This document shows positions 31,866 to 43,362 of a stretch of DNA of 64,000 nt, in pieces (positions within the stretch are counted from its first letter, which is position 1; each line of letters begins with the position of its first letter). The notes beneath the pieces were generated by a model. That model was not told the origin of the DNA. It saw only the letters and a list, made by a program, of their open reading frames with translations, and searched no databases. Location of the stretch: contig CM070730.1 in NCBI GenBank assembly GCA_036346275.1, positions 47,414,918 through 47,478,917 on the forward strand, written 5' to 3'. Source of the stretch: Otatea glauca. Lineage: Eukaryota; Streptophyta; Magnoliopsida; Poales; Poaceae. The position numbers and the translations under genes were made by a program.

Positions 31866-32082
31866 TGTTAAGGAACCTCGCTATCGAATAGTCCGGGGTT
31901 CCCGAACAGATCTGAAGTGGAGAACAGAAAGAGAGAGAGACACGTGTTTAGGGAGGCGGCGAAATTCTTTATTGCTAATGAATTACGTGTACATGGGGAC
32001 CCCCTCCTCCTTTATATAGCGCTCTCTAGGGTTTGGCTAAGGGTCCACATGGGCCTTCAATGGGCTTTAGGGTTTCTCAACA
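31866..32082 (-). repeat. C4 left (3') LTR, 217 bp
   Basis: Minus strand TGTTGAGAAACCC...GGTTCCTTAACA. It carries a minus-strand TATA box TATATAAA (32011-32019) and a polyadenylation signal AATAAA (complement of 31968-31973). The polypurine tract gggctcaaggggag abuts at 32083-32096. Confidence 0.9.
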
Positions 32083-32406
32083 CTCCCCTTGAGCCCTTTG
32101 CGCGAGATGCATATGCCTCATTAAAACTCGGAAAAACCCGATGGGGAAAAATACTTGGAGAAAGAGTACATAGCATACGCTTACTATGTTGCACGAATTG
32201 CCTCGTTAAAACCTTATGCAAGAAAACTTCATGAAAAACTTGCTAAGGAAAAAGAGTACAATTCTCCCAACTTCAATTGCTAATCTTGAGATTTATGTTG
32301 GGTATTCATAATTCATGCTCGAGATTCATGTGGGAGTATGTGACATATCTCCCCACAAATCTGCACTTCTCTAAGTCTCATCATCCCAATTCCTTTCACG
32401 CACCTT

Positions 32407-33863
32407 TCAAAGGTAGATCTTTGGGAGTGATTTAGTGAACAAATCTGCAAGATTTTCACATGACTTAGTATGCAATATCTTGATCTCGTTCATCTTATGC
32501 AATTCATGAGCATAGAAGAACTTGGGGTTGATATGCTTCGTGAGATTGCTCTTCACATAACCCATCTGTGCTTGGGCAACACAAGCTGCATTATCTTCAT
32601 AAATTATCGTGGGAGTTTGCTCAATGTTCAAACCACATGACTTCTGGATGTGGTGAACCATTCTTCTGAGCCATGCACATTCACGAGATGCTTCATACAA
32701 AGCGATGATTTCCGAGTGGTTTGTCGACGTTGAGACAAGAGTCTGCTTAGACGACTTCCAAGAAATTGCTGTTCCTCCACATAGGAAAACATAGCCAGTT
32801 TGGGACTTGCCAGTATGCGGGTCCGATAAATACCCGGCATCGGCATAGCCAACCAAATTCAATTCATTGTTTCTTCTGAAAAACAGACCGAGGTCTTTGC
32901 TTCCTTGGAGGTAGCGGAAGATGTCCTTGATCCCTTTCCAATGCCTTTTGGTGGGTTCTGCACTGTACCGAGCTAGCAAATTCACAGCGAACGCAATGTC
33001 CGGTCTAGTGCTATTCGCAAGGTACATGAGCGCTCCAATTGCACTCAAATATGGGAATTCTGCTCCCAGGACTTCCTCCCCCTCTTCTCTAGGTGCCGTA
33101 TGGGATCTAGGTCTGCTTGGAGTGACCTTGAGCCATTGGAGTCTTGCAGATATGCTTTTTCAAAGCTAAATCTTTCCAACACTTTCTGCGTGTAGGTTGA
33201 TTGATGTACCAAGATTCCTCCTTGGACATGTTCAAGCTGCAAGCCTAAACAAAACTTGGTTTTACCCAAATCTTTCATTTCAAACTCAGACTTCAAGTAT
33301 GAGCATGCCTCTTCAATTTCTTCATCCGTCCCAATGATGTTCAAGTCATCTACATAGACGGAGATTATCTGAGAATCCATTCGTGGATCATTGTATAAAC
33401 ACACATGGACAATCTTATTTGTTTGTGTAGCCTTTCTTGCAGAGAAAGTCACTCAGCGATTGTACCACATTCTTCTGGATCGCTTGATTTCATACGGTGA
33501 TTTCTCCAATTTCACACTGTCAGTGTTTCTATTTGCTCCATCTTGGTTCGGATAGGAATTCCTTCCGGTACTTTCATGTATATCTCGAATCCAAGTTTCC
33601 ATACAAATATCTTGTGACAACATCCATTAGCTTCATTCTCAACTTCAAGTTGATGCCATTGAGATCAAATATCTAAAGGTAATTCCTCCCATGACCGGAG
33701 AATAGGTTTCTTCATAATCAACTCCGGGCGTTGAGTAAAACCTTGAGCTACAAGCCTTGCTTTGTACCTTACAACCGTTGTTTTCATTTCTCTTAGAACA
33801 AAGACCCATTTGTGACCTCACGGGGTTTATATGGGGAGGTGTGCGGCATCTGAGCTCAAACAC
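32407..33863 (-). pseudogene. C4 reverse transcriptase and RNase H (RVT_2 type)
   Basis: RT start: near 33660-33800 pieces of RNENN, KACSSRFYSTPGVDYEETYSPV and ITFRYLISMA match the copia RVT_2 entry block (xxGFxQxxGVDYxETFSPV). The catalytic box ISVYVDDLNIIG is at about 33345-33380, followed by LKSEFEMKDLGKTKFCLGLQ. RNase H (33048-32407, 213 residues) has MSAIGALMYLANSTRPDIAF, YADAGYLSDP (catalytic Asp), SSKQTLVSTSTNHSEIIAL, IYEDNAACV and the end motif ENLADLFTKSLP. The RNase H frame is intact; between it and RT there is a frameshift near 33050. No start codon belongs to this piece, because it is part of a polyprotein. Confidence 0.85.
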
Positions 33864-34526
33864 CTCTCTCTTGTTCGAGAGACTAACTCTGCTGTGATTG
33901 CCTTTTCCATTCTTCCCAATCTAGCCTTTTCTTGCACTCTGCGAGAGATGCAGGCTCGGGATCATGATCAATGATCGAGGCAATCTTCTTTGCAAGTAGG
34001 CATCAACGTTGGTCGTTGCTCTATTCAGGATTCTCCGTTATTACAAAGTTTATGGCCATTTCTTCATGGGGTGCTTCATGCACTTCTACTTGCTCTTATT
34101 GCTTTTCCCTATCGCAGAGCAAGTTCCTTTAGCTTTCATCGCCTATGTGTGCGCACATTATTTCCGGCTTCTGCGATGGAAGATTCAAGTCAGAATTGCC
34201 TTTCTGTTGGCTTCTTTCGGTGCAGTCTCAAGCTGCTCCCCTTCTTTCCTTGGGGCATTTTCGTGATTGGTTGTGGTAAGTCCTCTGCTTGATTTTCTCC
34301 GGCGTCTCCGGTACTTTGGGTTTGAGGAGCAGATTACTGCTCTTTTTCTTTGAGGCCTCTGAGCAGGTTGAGGATACCTTCTATTTTCTTTGGTATTTCC
34401 ACCCTCTCTGGTGCATTTCTTGCGGGTACATGCGACTTAACCACGCCCTTGAGATCACAAAATGATCAGCGATTCATTTGCTAAATTCGCAAATCAATTA
34501 TCTTACGGACTTCTTGATTTGCTTCA

Positions 34527-35520
34527 TTAGTGCGAGGTCATGTGCGGGATCGGTGGAATGCCATATGATTTCCGGCATTTTTCATCAAAGGTTGATTTCC
34601 TCCCCCCTAATGACGGGAAACGATCCTCGTCAAAGATGCAATTAGCGAACCGGGCTGTATGCAAATCTCCAGTCATGGGTTCTAAATACCTGATTATGGA
34701 TGCACTCTCATAACCAACGTATATCCCAGACTTGCGGAGAGGGTCCATTGCGATCACGAGAGGGTGGTATAGGTACATATACCATACACCCAAATTTTCT
34801 AAGATGGGAGATCTTCGGGATGATCCGTGCACAAGCCGCATAGGAGAATGGATGTTGTAGGCGACGGTCTAAAATTGATAAGAGCTGCTGCGTGCGAGAT
34901 CGCGTGTCCCCAACAAGTGTTGGGCAAGTTACAACTCTGCAAAAGCGGTGCGGCAATGAACTTAATCCTCTTTATTAGTGCTTCGCTAGTCCGTTCTGCG
35001 TATGAGCGCGTGCGATGCAGTGCTCAATCTGCTATCCTGTTCTTTGTGCAATAATCATCAAATGCCTTTGAAGTAAATTCTCGGCATTGTCCATTCTAAT
35101 GGACTTCACGCGATGATCGAGAAAGCGTTCTTAATTCTTATGATCTGCGAGATCGCTTTGCAAAAGCATGGTTTCTTGTTGACAACAAGCATACATGCGA
35201 CCATTTAGGAAGCATCGATGAGCACCATAAAGTATCGAAACGGCCCGACAGGGGCTGAATCGGACCGCAAATATCCCCTGGATGCGTTCGGGAATGCGAG
35301 GATTTCATTTTGCACTTTCATGACAGAGGGTCTAGTTATTAATTTCCGGTGGCACATGCGGGGCACACAAAATCTTCATGATTCGGAAATTTTTAACATT
35401 TATGCCATGACCACGTGAGTTGTTCACTATATTTCTCATCATTCTAAGACCAGATGACCTAATCTACCATGCCATAAAGAAAATAATTGAGCTTCTAAAA
35501 GCAGTCTTCAAGGAAGTATA
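34527..35520 (-). pseudogene. C4 integrase core and C-terminal region
   Basis: Minus strand, shifting frames. AFAKR near 35160 and MDN...EFTSKAFDDYCTKN near 35040-35095 correspond to the copia integrase segment xxRxDNAGEFTSxAFDDYC, with the second catalytic Asp. In MDNAGEF the expected ctgg reads ccg, shifting the frame. Downstream, HLRKFGCMVYVPI (34790-34830) and GIYVGYESASIIRYLEPMTG (34680-34740) are the conserved copia region after integrase, followed by TARFANCIFDED. The first zinc-binding part is not readable. Confidence 0.75.
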
Positions 35521-35828
35521 CACTTGGGTGCATGAATATTCGTGTAGTACAACCCGATTCATATGAGGACATTTTCTAATACCATTTTCCACATACCGCG
35601 TGCTTCACAATGCACAAGTATTCTTTGCCATTTTCTTCATTGGTTTCTACGTGAAAACCATTGGCGCGGATGTCTTTAAAGCTTAAGAGAGTGCGTGTTG
35701 ATTCGAGGTACAAAGGGCTTCTTCAATTACCAAAGTTGTACCCATAGGCAATATAATTGTGGCTCTTCTGAGCCGATTACATATGAGTCGCTTCTGCGAT
35801 CGTAGTAATCTTTCAGCGTTCTTCGTGA

Positions 35829-36120
35829 TCATTGGAAATATTTAGACTCTCTTAAGATGGTATTTGTTGTGCCACTATCAACAATGCATACCTCTTCCAT
35901 TTGGGCGCTACGACGATTTCTAGATAAAAGAAATATAATTCTAATCAAATAGAGGCAAAACAATCCAAATATTACTTGCAAAATTGAAGAATACTGGAAT
36001 AAAGAATAAATTGCATATATATTCATGAGAGAAGTATGCTCTTCTAGAGCTTACTATTCATTATTCAAAGAAAATGCTAACAACCATAATCTAAAAATAA
36101 TAATGCGATTCATGCATTAG
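35829..36120 (-). pseudogene. C4 protease
   Basis: The minus strand reads EEVCIVDSGTTNTILRESKY within a 65-residue frame (36026-35829). DSGTT is the active-site triad region of copia aspartic proteases, and IVDSGxTxHIxxxxxxF is the family pattern. It should be continuous with gag (right) and integrase (left), but is separated from both by frameshifts. Confidence 0.75.
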
Positions 36121-36632
36121 CGGGCTTTGGACTTTCCCTTGGCCCTGAAACTTCTCTTTTCACCTTGCTCGCCCTTCTTTCTATGAATGAGCTTTCTCAC
36201 CTTATAGCTATTGGCATTAACTTCGTGTCAGTGCCCCTTCCAGGTGGCTGTGAGACATAGTTCTTGCGTAGAACATTGTCTCGCGATTCCGCAACTTGCA
36301 TTACATCAATCAGTTCGCTATACTCCTTGTATGCGTCGGACGATAGCTGCGTGCACTCGGATAGCATTTAGGTGGAAGGTAGAGAGAGTTTCTCAATCTT
36401 TTCCTCATCGGTGATCTTCTTGCCACATAGGAGAGATTAGTACCAGTGCATGCAAGGCTTTGATCGTTACGCTCGACGGTAGGTTTCGCGTCTGCAAGGA
36501 CCCTAGACCAATCGCGACCGCGGAGCTTCTTGCCCCAAGAACGATCTTCACGTCCGATGCCCAAGTGAGGTAGTTCTGACCGTGCGGGGCCAGTTCTTCA
36601 AACTCACGATTCACGATGCGAGACATCTTCAT
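36120..36632 (-). pseudogene. C4 gag (copia UBN2/DUF4219-like)
   Basis: Starts MKMSRIVNREFEELAPHGQN at 36632, then YLTWASDVKIVLGAR. This is the beginning of copia gag (xxxFExLxxxGxNYxxWxxDxxxxL). It shifts frame after about 25-75 codons. A basic patch near 36120-36200 on the minus strand (RKKGEQGEKRSFRAKGKSK in one frame) suggests the RNA-binding end. The Met at 36626 or 36632 is the likely gag start. Confidence 0.7.
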
Positions 36633-38188
36633 GATTTCAAAATTCCGACATTAGATTACTGCGTGTAATCTAATAGAAAATGGTTGCAATAAGCATAAAG
36701 TCTGAGAAAATAAATTCATATGCATTGCAATATATTAAATAAAGCAACAGATTCAAATTCATAAAGAAAATTCATAAAACAGAGAAATAGAGCAAGAAAA
36801 ATTAAAAGCAGAGCCAAATAAATCTTCTTGATTTTACGGCAATTTTCAAAATTTTACGCAATTTTTCTCTTTTTCTTTCTTTTCTTCCTTTTCTTTTCCT
36901 TTTCTCTTTCTTCTCTTTTTCTTTTTTTTTTTCTTGGTAAGGCGGCTCTTTGGGCCTTGCTCGGCTCATTCTTCTTGCCCATTAGTTCGCGATGCGGCTA
37001 GGGTTTCACCCTAGCCGCCACTACTTGCTTTTGGCGCTTTGCTCTGCAGCGTGCCAACGACGGCGGCAATGCGGGCGGGCGCCCGGCGGCGCTTCTTCTT
37101 GTGGCATGAAGACGCACGGCGCGTACGCGGCTTTGGCGCGCGACGGCGGCGCTCGAGGCGGCCGGTGGCGGCGCTTGGCTAGCGCCACGGCCAAAGCGCG
37201 CGAGGTGGCGCGGCCGAGCGCCGGCCAAAGCGGCGGCTTCGCCGGGCTCGCCGGCGAAGCGGGCCAGGCGGCGCCGTGCGGGCCGAGGCGGCCGGGCGGC
37301 GGTGGCTCGAGCCAAATGGCCGAGGCGATGCGGCAGCGGGCGCGGCAGCCGCCGAGCGCTGGAGTGCCGGAAGCCAGACGCAGCGGGCGAGCGATGAGCG
37401 GCGATCACCTCGGCGGCCGCCGAGGCGCGGCGGCGGCTGCGTCTGTGAGCGAGGCGGTGGTGGCGGCTGCGTCGCGAGAACCTAAGCGGCCGTCGCGGCT
37501 GCGTCTGTGAGGTTCGAGGCGGCCGGCCGGGCGGCGCACCGAGATGAGCTAACTGCGGCCGGGAACAACGTCGCTGCTGCGTCGTCTTGAGCGGCCAGCG
37601 CACACGCGACCGAGCAAAGATGCGGCTGCGAACACGGCGCCGAGGCGCGCGCGCGACGCTTCAGCGCATCACCGCGGCCGGCGGTGGCGTGCGGTGTCTG
37701 ATGGCCGATGCCATGGCGGCCAGCGACGTGGCGGACCGGCGGTGCTCCCTGCGCGGCGCCGTGCGTCGTGGCGCCGAGAAAATTGAGTGCAACGGCCGCG
37801 TCGTCGCGATGCCGGGCGGTGGCGGCGGCGACGCCGAGCGCGCTTATTTGGCTTCGAGCCGGCGACCGTGTGTCTTTGCTTTGCGCTTCAGGTCGCAGAG
37901 GCGCGGCGTCTTGCGGTGGTGTTTGAGCGTACTGGCGACGGCGATCGGCGCTTCAGCGCTCATACCGAGACGGCGGCGTAGTGCTTGGGCACATGCTGCC
38001 ATGTTCTTCTTTTTTTCGTGATGCTTAGTCTTTGTAGCCGTCTTTGTCTTGAGTAACCGGCGTTCTTCGTGTAACCGTGCCACGTAGGATAGATGCATGC
38101 ATAGAAAAGAACGATTAGATTCAAAAGCTAATCCCACCTTTCTCACCTTTTCAATTCTGATCTCCGTAGAGCAATTCGTGCGATAACG
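36633..38188 (-). other. C4 5' leader: AT-rich segment, polypyrimidine tract and GC-rich block
   Basis: 1.55 kb between the 5' LTR and gag. Next to gag is an AT-rich stretch (36633-36850), then a long pyrimidine tract (36855-36945). About 1 kb of very GC-rich DNA (36985-38000) follows, unlike the rest of C4. Frames through the GC-rich block encode only Ala/Arg/Pro/Gly-rich sequence on both strands and I do not call a protein. A perfect 11-bp inverted repeat with a 3-base loop (36994-37018, gcggctagggt and its complement) sits at the edge. Next to the LTR, cgttatcgcacga (complement of 38175-38188) may be a primer site based on an internal tRNA-Met segment. Confidence 0.6.
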
Positions 38189-38410
38189 TGTTAAGGAACC
38201 TCGCTATCGAATAGTCCGGGTTCCGAACAGATCTGAAGTGGAGAACGAGAAGAGAGAGACACGTGTTTAGGGAGAGCGAAAGCGGAAATTCTTTATTGCT
38301 AATGAATTCTGTGTACATGGGGGGGACCCCCCTCCTCCTTTTATAGCGCTCTCTAGGGTTTCGGCTAAGGGTCCACATGGGCCTTCAATGGGCTTTAGGG
38401 TTTCTCAACA
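38189..38410 (-). repeat. C4 right (5') LTR, 222 bp
   Basis: Partner of 31866-32082 with matching ends, and target duplication gtttc at 38411-38415. The minus-strand TATA box TATAAAAG lies at 38339-38346. Several differences from the left LTR are at CTG-type positions, for example gaattctgtgtac here against gaattacgtgtac on the left. Confidence 0.9.
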
Positions 38411-38415
38411 GTTTC

Positions 38416-40394
38416 ACCAGTAGGTGTGTAGATCTGAGGGGAAACCCTTCGGACCCGCAATTGTAACTTCTTTCTGTTTCTACTTTAATGAAACTAGACC
38501 GGTGGCCTGTACGTCTGTGCGAGCATTGTCTTTAATTTTCTTTCATATTTTATGGAATTCTTGCATTCTATATGGGTTCGAATGAGTTTTGAAATAAATA
38601 TGTACTCTTACTGTGCTAACACCTCTAGTTGAAAGTGTCTTTTATAGAACTACCCAAGCGGGGCTAGCTCAATTGTCCAGATAGTACTATAAATACATTT
38701 CCATTACTATAAATTTACCATTTTCTTTAATACTGTTCATCAATTACCTATCATCACCATTGATAAAGTAATTCCGAGCCATATATAGTTGCATGCAGAG
38801 GCCAGACCGGACTGAAATTTAGGGTTGACTCAAAGAACTAAGCTAAATGGGTATAAACATAGTCTTTTACTCTTGTCTGGTGAAATCCAAATTAAAACAT
38901 GAATAGAAGAGAAGCAAGAGAGAGAGAGAGACAAGGGAGGTACCTTGCTAATGGAAATCACATCCCCACAAAACATATAAACATGCTTCCATTGAGTGGC
39001 GATCTATCGTCTTCATGTCAAATTAGTGACATAATAGTAAATTGTAATAGATCATGAATATTCAGAATAAATGAAACATACCACTAAGTTGTGCTCTCTT
39101 TGGTTGCAAAGTTCAATTCTCCATTATTGCAAATCTACGAACAAATTGTAGAATTACCACTACACAAAATACAATATACTCTAGATATTTACTAATTATC
39201 TATGCAAATATACAATACAACATCAACACTCAGCAATACAACATCAATATGCAATACACCATTTTATCCGGATCCGGATAGGTCAATCCGAATTCGGATC
39301 AGATTCAGAGGATGTGATATCTAACGGATCCGGATTGGGACCCAGATATCGTGCCAAATTCTATTCGGATATCCATTTTGGGTTGGACTGAGAAATGCCA
39401 TTTTGGGTTGGGTTGTTATCTAAAGGTGGTATGGAACGTATGTGCGCACGCAGTAAGTTCGATACTACGAATTCAAGGTAGTATGGAGCATATGCATCAA
39501 ATTGATTGCTTATTTCTTTCTGATATTATGGAAATAATTATTATTTGAAAATAATTAGAAAAATTATTGCCATTCATTTGCACCTTAAACTTTCAATGTT
39601 TTTGTTTTTGTCTCAACCCATGAAAATTTAATTTGTGTATGATTTATATCATGTATTTATGTTGAAGTAATGATGGTGTCTGTTCGTCATATATTTTTTC
39701 AATATGCGCGTACTATTTGCATATTTTGTCTGTCTGACCCGAGCCCATCATGTATACATCCTGTATCCGCATTCCGAATACTCCGAATTCATATCAGTAT
39801 CTGGCTTGTCCGTATCTGACTTTGAATCCAGAGAAATAATATGTATTCGGATATGGAATAAGTAATATCCGGACATATCCGACCTGTTTTCAAACTACTG
39901 TCCATCGCGTAGAAATAATAAACGAATACATGCTCAGGGCAGTGAAGGGCGGTAAATGGAGGACTAGTTGGATGCACTTGGGCTGCATTCCTGAACGCGG
40001 ATATATTCGACAGTTTCTCTTTCGGACCGCGCGCGTCGCATTCTGGAATATCTTTGTGCCTAGAGTGATTTCTTTGAGACCTAGCAGGTGCTCCATGCGG
40101 ACTGGTGTACCTTGATCCCATCTGCACGCCCAAAAAGAACTTTAACGAAAGGAATTGGAGATTAGGCATGACCCCTGCCGTGAGGGGCGCCAGGTATGAC
40201 ATCATCCAATCGTAACGAAACTAGATGCACACCGGATCCACGCGTTGCTGCGGGCGAAAGGAATCGTTGAGACATACAGATTTTAATAGAGAGTGCGTCT
40301 TTTGGAAATTATTTCCCAAAAGAGGGAAAAAAAAGCGATGATCTTTTTTGGAAAATATTTCTTCATTTTTTAAATCTAATTTTTGTACGGCAGC
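38416..40394. other. Non-coding DNA right of C4; no gene recognised
   Basis: AT-rich, probably older host sequence. A (ga)n run lies at about 38910-38930. Two patches rich in ggatccgg/ggatat words (39262-39380 and 39760-39885) resemble decayed repeats of an unidentified kind. No frame longer than about 140 codons and no domain was seen. The first 100 bases (38416-38515) include tactttaatgaaact, resembling the 3' end of a LINE, but this is weak. Confidence 0.4.
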
Positions 40395-41000
40395 TTAGGC
40401 ATGCTCTCAAGACCCTTTTCACAAATTCTCTAAAATTTACAAATTTGGTAGCCCAATTAAATCAGTAAATTTGCTTTAAATGCCTTGGTAACACTGTCAG
40501 ATTTTTTAAAATTCGCATAAGTTTGATCATGATTTAAAATTTTTATGGTAAATTAGGCATGCTCTCAGGGATCTTCTCAAAGATTTTCAAGAATTTACAA
40601 ATTTAGTAGCTTAGTTAAAGTAGTGAAGTTGCTTTAAATGCATTAGTGGTATTGCCAGGATTTTTTAGAATCGCACAAGTTTGGTCATGATCTGAATTTT
40701 TTATGGTATGCTAGGAACGCTCTGAGGACCCTTCTAAAAAATTTAAAAAATTATAATATAATTTAATAGTTCAATCAAATGATTAAACCGGTAAAGCTGC
40801 TTCAAATGTATCAGCAGTATTGTCAATTTTTTTAAAAATCTCACATGTTTGATCATGATCTAGATTTTTTATAGAAGGTTAGGCATACTCTGAGGGCCCT
40901 CCTCGAAAAGTTTCAAAAATTTACAATATGATTTAGCAGCTCAATTAAATTGGGGAAGCTGACGCATAAAAGGGGGAAATCGCTTTCAACAAGTTTTGAA
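40395..41000. repeat. Tandem array with a unit of about 158 bp (four diverged units)
   Basis: Units start at ttaggcatgctctc (40395), ttaggcatgctctc (40553), ctaggaacgctctg (40711) and ttaggcatactctg (40879), giving spacings of 158, 158 and 168 bases. Shared landmarks in each unit include a caaatt/ataatt region, a cattagtggtattg-like block and gtttgatcatgat. The fourth unit is truncated and merges into the SINE-like sequence at 40938. Unit length is in the range of plant satellites, but the array is short and diverged. Confidence 0.75.
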
Positions 41001-41137
41001 CCCCAGACCCAGCTCAATTAAATGGGGGAAGCTGATGCAAAAAAAAAAAAAAGGGGAAAATCTCTTTCAATATGTCTCAAACTCAAAACCTCATGCTGCC
41101 ACAGCAAAGCTTCTGCCACCTGAGCTACACGCGGCTT
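40938..41137 (-). mobile_element. SINE-like tRNA-derived element with duplicated 3' half
   Basis: Minus strand: a pol III A-box-like tagctcaggtgg (41117-41128), then B-box-like ggttttgagtttgag (about 41075-41089). A T-rich tail and gcatcagcttcccccattt follow. The B-box-to-tail part repeats once more with period 73 bases (agctcaattaaat at 40938 and 41011), the second B-box reading ggggttcaaaac. Similarity to known SINE families was not tested. Confidence 0.4.
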
Positions 41138-41190
41138 GCGGAACGGGATGCGCAACAAATCTTTGAGCTTCCATACATCTGGGAGAATAA

Positions 41191-41250
41191 AGATATATAT
41201 AGATTCGAAATGCTGGATTAAGATATATATAGATTCGAAATGCTGGATAA
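41191..41250. repeat. Tandem duplication, 30 bp x 2
   Basis: Two units beginning agatatatatagattcg (41191-41220 and 41221-41250), identical except near the last bases. It lies directly next to the start of the T4 left LTR. Confidence 0.9.
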
Positions 41251-41256
41251 CTGGGA

Positions 41257-43362
41257 AGTCGGGACCTAAATATGCAAATTCGGACCCTCTGTGTATATCG
41301 CACTAGTCCAGGATCACGCTAGCGCACACAGGCTCAACATATATGAATATCACAATCATACACAGTGTAAACATAATAAAAGACATCATATATTAAATAT
41401 TAACCTTTTGATAGACCTTATGGTCGAACTTACATGGATACGCCTCACAAGGCTAAACTGATAATAACAAATTAAACTGCAGCGGAATAAGAAGGTAGAT
41501 AAACCCCACAATATACTGCAGGCAACTGACAAGGCTTGCACCCTAAACATTTGTCTCCTCCTAGTACTTCTCTTCCTTAACTGGTGTAAAGTCTTCCTCA
41601 ACTGGTGATTTTATTGTTGGCAAGGGTGAGTACTTTAAGCACTGAACAAGTTATGCACAGGATGCAATTCTAACATAACTATATGCAAGGTTTATTCCAA
41701 TGGAATGGCTAACATGGTTATTTTGCAAATAAGTAGCATTTGCAAATGAATACAATAAGTAGATTCAAAGACAATAAAATAAATAACAGTAAATAACAAC
41801 TTTCATCATTTTTTAGGTAAACATGTCATCTAGCCCTAAGTCAAGTTCCAAACCTTCCAATGGCAACCTGCCATCCCAACCAAGTTTTCATTTTACAAAT
41901 CTAACCCTTAACTGTAATTCTCGAGTATTGCTCAATACTACGAGCACGGCTATCCGAATAGATTTTACACTCTGCAGAGGTTATGTGCTTTACCCACATG
42001 ACATGATCATCTCTTGTTGCTAAGCTATTAGCATACTTCCTTTGGTGTACCAGAAGAGAAATTATGACAAAATCTTTACAATGCTCTGTCTTAACCCAGT
42101 ACTACCCGCTAAGATTTTAACACCGATGGGACTGGTTACCACACTCAGGAACCCCCTCTTGCGCCATATAGGTTCATAAAAATGCGAACCTCATACCACC
42201 ACTGGTAGTACCAAAGTTAAGATATTTCAAATTAATTAGCTAGGTCCGTCCCATTCTAAACATGTTACATGTTTGACTCAGGGCAAAGACTTGCAAGGTT
42301 AAGTCCTTAAGATGACTAGGGTAAGACTTTCACATACCCTCTGCCATTCGGCCCACCTTGGCACACTACCCCTTGTCACTTGTCCCAATCTAAATTATTT
42401 ACCACCCTAGTTGATTAGCATGCACCACGTGCCATCAAAAAGTCAACATCATTGTGTGACATCCTCGTCACTACAATTCAACATCATTGTGTAACTACAC
42501 CTGACACACCAATTCATAATCATGTTACATATTCCATTAGTCAATATTAACTTTTGGTATCTCAAAAGACGTGTGATGTATGTGGCATGGCTAAGCATAA
42601 TAACACGGTCTAACCAACCCATGTTGATTATTTATACTAACCAACTATTAATGAACCAATCTAGGGTGATGAATAATCATAGCATAAAATGATAAGGTGT
42701 GGTATAGTTCAATTAGGCAGATTAACAAAATCCCAATTTAATTTGAAACAGTTATACACATAAAATAACATGCATAAAATAAAACAACATAGCAATTTTA
42801 TAAACTGGGTCAGACATGATCAAACCACAACTTTCCTAGGAAAAGCTCTTGTTCTTGCTCCGGAACCTTCTCTTTAGTCAATGAATCCTCCTCAGATACT
42901 CCTAGCACTTCGACATCTACGCGTAACGAGAAAGAATGCCAAATAAATACCAAAATAGAGAGTAAACAAACTCCAAAAATTAAATAAAATTCATCATTAA
43001 ATATATCTCAATTTTAGAAACTTTTAGAAATTTGAATTGCATCAATCAGAGCTCGTATGAGGGAGAACGAGCTGTCGAAAGATTTGAAAATAAAGAGAAT
43101 ACCAAAAATAAAAAAATCCATATTTATCTGAATTATTTTTATATTGAAAAGTTAATTTATTGCATCGGCATGACGTCAGTGTGATGTCAGCACCCCCTGA
43201 GCCAATCATCATTCGCCACATGGCACTGGTCCATCGACCGAGTTCACAGAACCGCGTTGGTTCACCGTGGACTTGGTCTGCATCGCTTGGAATACTGTGC
43301 GCCATGTGTCAAAGCTTGATTGGTCCGATGCACGGCGTTATCCGGACCTCACGTCACCGAAA
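41257..43362 (-). repeat. T4 left (3') LTR, truncated at its inner end
   Basis: Starts (a)gtcgggacctaaatatgc, corresponding to TGTTGGGACCCAAATATGC at 63369, with the first T mutated. Homology to the T3 right LTR continues through tgacgtcagtgtgatg to about ttatccggacctcacg (43335-43355) and then stops. The inner roughly 1 kb of LTR and everything up to pol position 59248 are absent. Confidence 0.75.

Larger units (their letters stand above)
31866..38410 (-). mobile_element. C4: complete Ty1/copia element, 6.5 kb, target duplication GTTTC
   Basis: LTRs of 217 bp (31866-32082) and 222 bp (38189-38410) start TGTTAAGGAACC and end TTTCTCAACA. The 5-bp flanks 31861-31865 and 38411-38415 are both gtttc. 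On the minus strand the order is 5' LTR, long leader, gag, protease, integrase, RT, RNase H, polypurine tract (gggctcaaggggag), 3' LTR. Integrase before RT identifies Ty1/copia. The LTRs are still very similar, which normally means a recent insertion, yet the coding region has many frameshifts. See the finding about CAG/CTG-linked errors. Confidence 0.9.

Noticed and set aside
36998..37603. Long Ala/Arg/Pro-rich open frames on both strands in the GC-rich block
   Set aside because: Both strands are open only because the DNA is very GC-rich. No domain, no start context and no conserved residues.
38416..38560. Continuation of the LRR resistance gene right of C4
   Set aside because: The minus strand across the C4 target site gives no LRR pattern or long frame, so I cannot extend the gene there.
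40395..41000. Centromeric satellite
   Set aside because: Unit size fits, but four diverged units and no recognisable CentO/CentC similarity are not enough to claim it.
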